From: Actinobacteria bacterium UBA7422
Lineage (GTDB): Bacteria > Actinomycetota > Actinomycetes > S36-B12
Reading direction: 5' to 3'
Length of the DNA: 5,569 nt
Assembly (NCBI GenBank): GCA_002469525.1
Contig: DKME01000091.1
Location: 1-5,569, forward strand
A program made the translations under genes and the position numbers. Below are positions 1-4,732 of the stretch, piece by piece. Under the pieces are notes generated by a model, which worked only from the letters and a program-made list of their open reading frames with translations, searched no databases and was not told the origin of the DNA. The first letter of the stretch is position 1. Every line of letters starts with the position of its first letter.

Positions 1-14
1 AGGCTAGCGGGGAA

Positions 15-34
15 CGAGAAGGTCTGCCTTCGCG
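15..34 (+). repeat. small hairpin just before the first gene
   Basis: Two 8-base arms, CGAGAAGG and CCTTCGCG, pair around a TCTG loop with one mismatch. The hairpin ends ten bases before the ATG at 45 and contains the only purine-rich, Shine-Dalgarno-like stretch (GAGAAGG, 16-22). It could influence translation of the downstream gene, belong to an upstream element cut by the window edge, or be chance. No T-run follows, so a terminator is not favoured. Confidence 0.25.
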
Positions 35-44
35 TCCAAGCACC

Positions 45-587
45 ATGAAACTCCGAATAATTACGTCCGCAGTGCTGGCCGCCGTGGCAATCTCACTTGT
101 CTCACCTACCGGAATCGCAACAGCCCAACCTAGGGCTCAGGTTTCAATGGTTGTGAGCACGTCGCAAGTTATGAAAAATATCGACTCGTTCGGCACAACA
201 CAGAACGATCTGATCAAGGCGTACCTATTGGACTACGGATCACGATTCACACAAGCAGAAACCAGGATTCTTATCGATGCACAAAAGAAGGCCAACTCCA
301 ATGTCCGCCTGCTCAAACGTGCGGCTTCAAAGACCGACCGGCTGATTCGCGCGAAGGCCCCAGACCGCAGGATTCAGTCAGCAGCACTCGCTGCCCAAGC
401 CTCGTTCAACAAAGCCTACGCATCTGCCGAATCAACTCAAGAAAAATTAACCCCCCTCCTGCGAGAGCACCTGTCGTGGACGGAAGCACTCGGCGCCTAC
501 CGGGACTACACCAACGCAATGGGGGACTTCGAAGCAATCGGCATTCAACTCAATCAAATTGTTCAACAGACCACAACCACCCGCTAG
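45..587 (+). CDS. small secreted helical protein of unknown function
   Basis: This 180-residue protein is not a family I recognise. Seen: a Sec-type signal peptide, with basic n-region MKLR, hydrophobic core at about residues 5-20, and a signal peptidase I site A-T-A at 25-27, giving a mature chain of about 153 residues starting QPRA. The mature part has no cysteine, one tryptophan, many Ala, Gln, Lys and Arg, and reads as almost all alpha-helix, with a basic middle (about residues 80-110) and a Thr-rich tail (TTTTR). The ATG at 45 is preferred because the signal peptide begins there, although the frame stays open to the window edge and there is no Shine-Dalgarno at normal distance. No lipobox and no transmembrane helix after cleavage, so release to the cell exterior is inferred. 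It has no neighbour on its strand close enough to suggest a role; the tRNA gene follows 60 bases later. Real gene likely; function unknown. Confidence 0.8.
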   Translation: MKLRIITSAVLAAVAISLVSPTGIATAQPRAQVSMVVSTSQVMKNIDSFGTTQNDLIKAYLLDYGSRFTQAETRILIDAQKKANSNVRLLKRAASKTDRLIRAKAPDRRIQSAALAAQASFNKAYASAESTQEKLTPLLREHLSWTEALGAYRDYTNAMGDFEAIGIQLNQIVQQTTTTR

Positions 588-612
588 TCCTGCTTTGGCT
601 AGACTTGATGTG

Positions 613-618
613 CATAAT
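613..618 (+). promoter_or_regulatory. possible -10 element for the tRNA-Gly gene
   Basis: CATAAT matches five of six bases of the TATAAT consensus and lies 29 bases before the mature tRNA 5' end, a plausible distance for a short leader trimmed by RNase P. No good -35 hexamer is found 16-18 bases upstream (590-596 reads CTGCTTT), so the assignment is weak. Confidence 0.25.
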
Positions 619-647
619 GACGTGCGGCCGAAGGGCCAAAAGGCAAC

Positions 648-718
648 GCGGGCGTAGCTCAGTGGTAGAGCGCTAGCTTCCCAAGCTAGATATGCGGGTT
701 CGATTCCCGTCGCCCGCT
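648..718 (+). tRNA. tRNA-Gly (anticodon CCC)
   Basis: A complete cloverleaf can be folded by hand. The acceptor stem GCGGGCG (648-654) pairs fully with CGCCCGC (711-717). The D stem is GCTC/GAGC (657-660 with 668-671). The anticodon stem CTAGC/GCTAG (673-677 with 685-689) encloses the loop TTCCCAA, giving anticodon CCC at 680-682, which reads the glycine codon GGG. The variable loop is four bases. The T stem GCGGG/CCCGT (694-698 with 706-710, one G-T pair) closes the loop TTCGATT. The discriminator base is T718. CCA is not encoded (CAC follows), so it must be added after transcription. No terminator with a T-run is seen just downstream. Confidence 0.96.
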
Positions 719-795
719 CACTCATAAGTCGCCAGGCAACGGGAAAGACTAGGAACACGTCGTCCACGTTGATGGATCCTCGGGCGCTCCGCCAC

Positions 796-804
796 TGTTA
801 TAAA
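796..804 (+). promoter_or_regulatory. candidate extended -10 promoter
   Basis: TGT followed by TATAAA fits an extended -10 element (TGn plus hexamer, five of six bases). No -35 box lies at 16-18 bases. If active, transcription would start near 811 and give a leader of about 220 bases before the ATG at 1035. No better promoter was found closer to that gene, which is the main reason to list it. Confidence 0.3.
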
Positions 805-876
805 TCCCACTGGTCATCACCCTGTTACTTCTACCGCTGGAGCTCATGATTTACATGGATCGCTGCTGTTCCTCTG

Positions 877-897
877 GCGCCTGACAAATGCGCCTGA
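877..897 (+). repeat. short direct repeat GCGCCTGA x2
   Basis: GCGCCTGA occurs at 877-884 and again at 890-897, separated by CAAAT, a 13-base period close to one helical turn plus. The same segment also forms GGCGC/GCGCC inverted arms (876-880 with 890-894). It could be a protein-binding site or a chance repeat; nothing else in the window carries further copies that I noticed. Confidence 0.3.
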
Positions 898-964
898 ATG
901 TCCACCTCAGCAATGGACTCGACCAGAGATGCGTTTTTGGGGTGGACTACATCACAACGATTGG

Positions 965-979
965 GTGAGGCCACCTCAC
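965..979 (+). repeat. 6-bp inverted repeat upstream of the membrane-protein gene
   Basis: GTGAGG (965-970) and CCTCAC (974-979) are perfect inverted arms around CCA. The element ends 55 bases before the ATG at 1035. It may be an operator or a leader hairpin. No T-run follows, so it is unlikely to be an intrinsic terminator. Confidence 0.25.
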
Positions 980-1034
980 GTTGCACATCATGCAAAGGTC
1001 GCTTTTGCCAAACTCACTAGATAGAGTTCTGTTC

Positions 1035-1874
1035 ATGGGTAAATGGGCTGAAGGTCGCACACTTAGTAAAAAATGTTGGTCGCTACTAGGACAGAATAAA
1101 TATTTTCTATGGTTCCCCGTGATCGGACTAATTCTCGCTCTACTTCCGCTCGCGGTTTTCGGAATCCCTGCACTCGTGTTGCTTGCATACGATTCTGAAC
1201 TCTTGGGAATCATCCTCGCTGCGCTTTGCCTGGTTTTCGTAAACTACGCTTTCACCCTGTCAGGTGCTGCACTAGTGAGCGCAGCAGATGAAGAACTTGC
1301 CGGTAAGGATGCTTCCGTTGGTTACGGATTCGGTAAAGCCTTCGGGAAACTCGTTCCCCTATTCGTTTGGGCGATAATTCGCGCTGTCGTAAGCGCGTTT
1401 TTTGCTGCGCTGCGTGGGAATAATAGCGGAGCTGCTGGAGTTGCCAGCAATATTTTTGCAGCCATTGGCGCCGCAGCGTGGTCAATCGTCACCTTCTTCG
1501 TCACCCCCTACATCATGTTTCACGACTCCAATGCGGTCGCTGCGATTAAAGAGTCGGCGAAACTCGTCAAAGAAAAGTGGGGCACGCAACTCACCGGTGG
1601 AATTCGGATTGGCGCCAGCGTTGCACTCATTATTTTGCCCGCAATAGCGCTTGTTGTAATCGGGGTCATCATGCTTTCGGGTGATGGTGGTGGAGCTGCC
1701 GTCGGTGGAGGGCTCATTGCAGTTGGTGCAGTCCTGTTCCTTATTGGACTCTTGATCGGCAACACACTCCAAGCAATTTTCTCCGTTGCCCTATATCGTT
1801 TCGCCACGGGCTCAACCGAAATTGCACCCTTCACCGCAACCGAGCTACAAGGAGTTCTGCGTGTCAAATCTTGA
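1035..1874 (+). CDS. DUF6159-like integral membrane protein
   Basis: The 279-residue product is very hydrophobic, with about six predicted membrane helices: residues 24-50, 56-80, 106-126, 138-161, 190-214 and 226-250. The N-terminus (GKWAEGRTLSKKCWSLLGQNKYFLW) resembles the Trp-rich cytoplasmic entry of DUF6159 proteins, which carry a 'fP' motif at the first helix (F27-P28) and a later segment of the type P-x-x-x...AIxxSxxLxxxxWG (here P158, A170-I171, S174, W182-G183). Family assignment is from memory of these patterns; no molecular function is known for the family. The ATG at 1035 was chosen because this motif begins there and TAGAG lies eight bases upstream. A TTG at 981 would add 18 residues without family character. 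A Gly-rich loop (216-226) joins the last two helices. The gene overlaps the SDR gene by 14 bases, so the two are probably one transcript. It may modulate or anchor a membrane process, but this is not shown. Confidence 0.85.
   Translation: MGKWAEGRTLSKKCWSLLGQNKYFLWFPVIGLILALLPLAVFGIPALVLLAYDSELLGIILAALCLVFVNYAFTLSGAALVSAADEELAGKDASVGYGFGKAFGKLVPLFVWAIIRAVVSAFFAALRGNNSGAAGVASNIFAAIGAAAWSIVTFFVTPYIMFHDSNAVAAIKESAKLVKEKWGTQLTGGIRIGASVALIILPAIALVVIGVIMLSGDGGGAAVGGGLIAVGAVLFLIGLLIGNTLQAIFSVALYRFATGSTEIAPFTATELQGVLRVKS
1849..1854 (+). promoter_or_regulatory. ribosome binding site that fixes the SDR start
   Basis: AAGGAG lies six bases before the GTG at 1861 and is the best Shine-Dalgarno sequence in the window. 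It is inside the end of the membrane-protein gene. It decides for the GTG start over the upstream in-frame ATG at 1786, which would add 25 residues with no SDR character. Confidence 0.8.
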
Positions 1875-2610
1875 TGGAAAATTATCACTTTCGGGCAAGG
1901 TCGCTGTAGTCACGGGAGGTGCACGCGGAATGGGTGCGGCACACTGCATTGCCCTAGCAGCACAGGGTGCATCTGTTGTTGTGTGTGACGTACTCGACGT
2001 AGAAGGCGCTGCGGTCGCCGAACAGGTGGGTGGTACGTACCTGCACCTCGATGTAACCAGCGAAAGTGACTGGGAATCAGCTGTCACTGCAACTGAAGCG
2101 GCCTACGGTCCCATCAACATTTTGGTTAATAACGCTGGCGTGGTTGGACTTGGCCGAGTTGATAAAACCGAACTTGAAGAATGGAACCGAATCGTCGGGA
2201 TCAACCTCACTGGAACTTTCTTGGGAATCCGATGGTGCGCCGACTCCATGAAAAAAGCCGGCTCCGGTGTGATCGTCAACATCTCTTCGACCGCAGGGCT
2301 TGTGGGGTATTGCGACATGTCGGCATACGTTGCCAGCAAGTGGGGTGTTCGCGGCTTGACCAAGTCAGCAGCCCTTGACCTTGGTCGGTTCAATATTCGT
2401 GTTGTTTCGATTCACCCAGGAATAATCGAAACCGATATGGCTGCCGACTTGGCCATCAGTTTCAAGCGTCAAGCAATTCCACGAATTGGACAGAGTGAAG
2501 AAGTAGCAAAGTTAATGCTGTATTTGGTCAGCGACGCGAGTTACTCCACGGGAGCAGAGTTCGTTGTTGACGGTGGTCAGACATTAGGTCAGGTTTACGA
2601 CCTGACCTAA
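1861..2610 (+). CDS. short-chain dehydrogenase, 3-alpha(20-beta)-hydroxysteroid dehydrogenase-like
   Basis: A complete classical SDR of 249 residues, the usual family length. Seen: cofactor motif TGGARGMG (18-25); Asp43 at the end of the second beta strand, which usually means NAD(H) rather than NADP(H); D64-V65 contacting adenine; NNAG (90-93); and the catalytic tetrad Asn115, Ser143, Tyr156, Lys160 with standard spacing. The substrate side contains NLTGTFLGIR, SIHPGIIET and a C-terminal STGAEFVVDGG block. These resemble the 3-alpha(20-beta)-hydroxysteroid dehydrogenase group, including M. tuberculosis Rv2002 (FabG3). Such enzymes oxidise or reduce secondary alcohols in the cytoplasm; the true substrate here cannot be read, and steroid use is not implied. 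Start is the GTG at 1861. The gene overlaps the upstream membrane-protein gene by 14 bases in another frame, suggesting coupled translation. Its last nine codons lie within a strong palindrome (2584-2610). Confidence 0.93.
   Translation: MSNLDGKLSLSGKVAVVTGGARGMGAAHCIALAAQGASVVVCDVLDVEGAAVAEQVGGTYLHLDVTSESDWESAVTATEAAYGPINILVNNAGVVGLGRVDKTELEEWNRIVGINLTGTFLGIRWCADSMKKAGSGVIVNISSTAGLVGYCDMSAYVASKWGVRGLTKSAALDLGRFNIRVVSIHPGIIETDMAADLAISFKRQAIPRIGQSEEVAKLMLYLVSDASYSTGAEFVVDGGQTLGQVYDLT
2584..2610. terminator. 27-base palindrome, probable bidirectional terminator
   Basis: The arms TTAGGTCAGGT (2584-2594) and ACCTGACCTAA (2600-2610) pair perfectly over 11 bp around a TTACG loop. The downstream arm ends exactly with the TAA stop of the SDR gene. 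The convergent dprE2 gene stops ten bases further on (2621), so transcripts from both sides meet this hairpin. Neither side has a T-run, which is common for actinobacterial hairpin terminators. A palindromic operator is the alternative, but its place between two converging stops favours termination. Confidence 0.65.
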
Positions 2611-2620
2611 GCTGTAACGG

Positions 2621-3379
2621 CTAGCTAGGAAGTTTGCGAAATACTGATTTCGGGAGAGTCTTCAATCCCGCCATGACAAAGCGAAGTGGCCCTGGCGCGT
2701 AGACCGTGCTCTTGCCTTTTTTGAGTGCGGCAACGATTATCTTGGCTACGTCTTCGGGGTTTGTTGTCATGGGCGCTTCGGGCAGGTGACTTGTCATACG
2801 GGTACGGACAAAACCCGGGCGAACAATCAGTACGTGGGCACCCGTTCCTGCGAGTGCTGCGTCAAGTCCTTGTGCAAATGCGTCAAGACCCGCTTTGGTT
2901 GACCCATAAACGTAATTGGACCTGCGTGCTCGATCCCCTGCAACACTCGAAAGAACAACGAGTGCGCCGTGGCCTTGATTCTTGAGTCGCCGGGCAACAT
3001 GCAACCCGGCGCTAACCGAGCCGGTGTAGTTAACCGTTGCAACCTCGACCGCGTGGCTTGGGTCTTCCTCTGCGGTCATTTGATCACCGAGGAGCCCGAA
3101 TGCCAAAATCACAACGTCAATATCGGAGCGGTCAAATACCCCGTCAATGATCGCGCCGTGGGATTCAGTATTTTTCGCGTCGAACTCAATTGCCTCAACG
3201 CCGGTGATATTGAGATCTCTCAGTTCCGCAACGGCGGCGTCAAGGGATTCGGACGGGCGGCCGGCAAGCAGTACTCGACGAAGTCGGTGCCTCGGCATTT
3301 CCTTAATGGTCGCAAGGGCGATTTCACTTGTTCCACCAAAAACGAGAACGGACTGTGGTTCACCGAGCGCATCAAGCAT
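2621..3379 (-). CDS. dprE2: decaprenylphosphoryl-2-keto-ribose reductase (DprE2)
   Basis: DprE2 is the NAD(P)H-dependent SDR partner of DprE1: it reduces decaprenylphosphoryl-2-keto-erythro-pentose to decaprenylphosphoryl-arabinose (DPA). The 252 residues align by eye along their whole length with M. tuberculosis Rv3791, including the N-terminus (LDALGEPQSVLVFGGTSE), FDAKNTESH, AFGLLGD, VNYT, YVYGSTKAGLDAF, RPGFVRTRM and the FRKLPS end. Seen: modified Gly-rich loop GGTSEIA (15-21), Asp67, and the tetrad Asn117, Ser145, Tyr158, Lys162. As in other DprE2 proteins the loop is not the standard TGxxxGxG; here even its last position is Ala21. The ATG start at 3379 matches the family N-terminus and has AAAGG eight bases upstream. 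It lies 12 bases after dprE1 and is the last gene of the unit. No arabinosyltransferase gene follows; the next gene is convergent. Confidence 0.95.
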   Translation of the reverse strand: MLDALGEPQSVLVFGGTSEIALATIKEMPRHRLRRVLLAGRPSESLDAAVAELRDLNITGVEAIEFDAKNTESHGAIIDGVFDRSDIDVVILAFGLLGDQMTAEEDPSHAVEVATVNYTGSVSAGLHVARRLKNQGHGALVVLSSVAGDRARRSNYVYGSTKAGLDAFAQGLDAALAGTGAHVLIVRPGFVRTRMTSHLPEAPMTTNPEDVAKIIVAALKKGKSTVYAPGPLRFVMAGLKTLPKSVFRKLPS

Positions 3380-3387
3380 GAGTGGGG

Positions 3388-3392
3388 CCTTT
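3388..3392 (-). promoter_or_regulatory. dprE2 ribosome binding site merged with the dprE1 stop
   Basis: On the minus strand the sequence reads TGAAAGG: the dprE1 TGA stop (3394-3392) shares its last A with AAAGG, followed by eight bases and the dprE2 ATG. Ribosomes ending dprE1 therefore finish on the dprE2 Shine-Dalgarno, which suggests coupled synthesis of the two epimerase subunits. Confidence 0.65.
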
Positions 3393-4732
3393 CAGATTTC
3401 CAGTCGACGGGACAGGTCAGATGCAAATACGTGATTGGGGTCCATGGTGTCACGGATTTCACGCCATTCCTCGAGGCGCGGGTAGGTTCTAGCAAAATTT
3501 GTTGGTGACTGACGCGAGTCCTTTGCCAAATACAGTCGGCCACCTTCCGCACTGATCAAGTCGTCGAGTTGATCAAGTGTCCGACCCAGTCCCGGTACAC
3601 CAGCGGGGAGGTCCGCAGCCAGGGTCCAACCCGACTGAGGGAACGACAGTGGTGCTTGGTTCCCTGGGCCAAATCTTTTCAGCACTGTTAGGAAACTTGG
3701 AGCGCCAATCTCTCGGAGTTTGCCGAGTGCGATTTCGACCAAGTTGCCGGCAGAGTCGGGGACTTGAAACTGATACTGCAAAAAGCCTTGGGGTCCGTAA
3801 ATTCGATTCCATTCCTGCACACCGTCGAGCGGGTGGAAAAATGCGCTGATTTTTTGTTGTTCACCGACCCGCAAGCTCGGGTGCTTGCGAAACCAACCCT
3901 CGTTAAAAGCTTGGACGGTCCACTTATTTAGCGCTCCCTTGGGAACTAGACCTGGTGCTGTTGCAATCTTTTTTGGATCGTAACTTCGCGGGTTCTTGAT
4001 TTTGTCGTCATTGCACTGCTGCGCGGTTGAGTGATCACCTCGAGTAATTACTCCCCGACCAGAGGCAGACACGCTGTCAATCCAGGCGACCGTGTAACGG
4101 TATTCGTGGTCGCGCTCGAGCATCGAGGACATAACAGCGTCAAGGTCTTTGCCTCGTTCGGTGTCGACCGTTATATAGGAACTTTGAATCGGAATTACCG
4201 TGAACGTCGCGCTGACGATTACTCCGGTCAGTCCCATGCCGCCAACGGTTGCCCAGAATCTCGGATCTTTGGGTGTGAGGTTGTGCATAACTCCCAGGCC
4301 GTCAATGAGCGCTAACTCAGTAACGTGAGCGCCAAAACTTCCGTCACGGTGATGGTTCTTACCGTGGATGTCGCCCGCTATTGCACCGCCAACAGTAATT
4401 ATTCGGGTTCCGGCACTCACCGGAACAAAAAATCCACGGGGAACGATCTGGCGCAATATCTCGTCGATACTGGCGCCGGCATCTGCGGTAACGCTCATGT
4501 TATCCGCATCAAGACGAAAGCCCGTCATTGTTGTCATATCAATCACGGTTGCACCACCGGATTGAGCAGCGTCACCATAGGAGCGACCTAGCCCTCTTGC
4601 GAGTACACCACGTGAATCCGCGTCTTTTATAAGTTCAGAAATTTGTGTTTCAGAATGCGCGTCAACCAAACGTGCAACCGTGGGCATGGTTCGTCCCCAG
4701 CCGGAAAGCTCCGTTGCTACCGCTCCACTCAT
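3392..4732 (-). CDS. dprE1: decaprenylphosphoryl-beta-D-ribose 2-oxidase (DprE1)
   Basis: DprE1 is the FAD-dependent oxidase that converts decaprenylphosphoryl-ribose to the 2-keto intermediate, the first half of the epimerisation to DPA; in mycobacteria it acts at the periplasmic side of the membrane. The 446 residues match M. tuberculosis Rv3790 throughout: LSGWGRT (9-15), RGLGRSYGD (46-54), the FAD signature GDIHGKNHH (120-128, His123 equivalent to H132), FWATVGG (159-165), EWNRIYGPQGFLQYQF (307-322), FGPGNQAPLSFP (354-365) and AKDSR with catalytic Lys404 (equivalent to K418). The FAD domain is about 1-185 plus 399-446, with the substrate domain between. Odd: Ala372 replaces inhibitor-reactive Cys387, and Phe299 replaces Tyr314. 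The start is the ATG at 4732, overlapping the ubiA stop as ATGA and matching the family N-terminus; an ATG at 4768 would add 12 unsupported residues. No signal peptide, as in the family. Confidence 0.97.
   Translation of the reverse strand: MSGAVATELSGWGRTMPTVARLVDAHSETQISELIKDADSRGVLARGLGRSYGDAAQSGGATVIDMTTMTGFRLDADNMSVTADAGASIDEILRQIVPRGFFVPVSAGTRIITVGGAIAGDIHGKNHHRDGSFGAHVTELALIDGLGVMHNLTPKDPRFWATVGGMGLTGVIVSATFTVIPIQSSYITVDTERGKDLDAVMSSMLERDHEYRYTVAWIDSVSASGRGVITRGDHSTAQQCNDDKIKNPRSYDPKKIATAPGLVPKGALNKWTVQAFNEGWFRKHPSLRVGEQQKISAFFHPLDGVQEWNRIYGPQGFLQYQFQVPDSAGNLVEIALGKLREIGAPSFLTVLKRFGPGNQAPLSFPQSGWTLAADLPAGVPGLGRTLDQLDDLISAEGGRLYLAKDSRQSPTNFARTYPRLEEWREIRDTMDPNHVFASDLSRRLEI

Larger units (their letters stand above)
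719..1034. other. 316-base intergenic stretch without a convincing gene
   Basis: Between the tRNA and the membrane-protein gene there is no ORF with both a usable ribosome binding site and recognisable protein character. It holds a candidate extended -10 element (796-804), a 12-codon ORF (846-884, peptide MIYMDRCCSSGA), a 26-codon ORF without Shine-Dalgarno (888-968), an 8-base direct repeat (877-897), an inverted repeat GTCCACC/GGTGGAC (900-906, 941-947) and a 6-bp hairpin GTGAGG-CCA-CCTCAC (965-979). It may be a long 5' leader of the following gene or the remains of decayed sequence; the bases alone do not decide. Confidence 0.5.

Noticed and set aside
447..767. Minus-strand ORF of 106 codons with the string RATGIEPAYLAWEASALPLSYAR-like middle
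   Set aside because: It is the antisense of the tRNA-Gly gene. This RATGIEPA-type peptide is a known spurious product of translating the complement of tRNA genes, and the rest overlaps the secreted-protein gene.
888..968. 26-codon plus-strand ORF in the intergenic stretch
   Set aside because: No Shine-Dalgarno precedes its ATG, and the peptide has neither a hydrophobic nor a charged pattern typical of known small proteins.
648..1034. Integration site or mobile-element remnant at the tRNA 3' end
   Set aside because: No copy of the tRNA 3' end, integrase, transposase or terminal inverted repeats was found downstream in the window.
1786..1860. N-terminal extension of the SDR from an ATG at 1786
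   Set aside because: The 25 extra residues are out-of-frame reading of the membrane-protein gene, while AAGGAG six bases before the GTG at 1861 fits both the SDR length and the family start.
1520..1888. Minus-strand ORF of 122 codons
   Set aside because: It is antisense to the membrane-protein gene; its Pro/Ser/Thr-rich composition is what the complement of a Gly/Ala/Ile-rich membrane protein gives.
2969..3508. Plus-strand ORF of 179 codons
   Set aside because: It lies antisense to dprE2 and the end of dprE1, both clearly real by full-length family match. Its translation shows no domain character.
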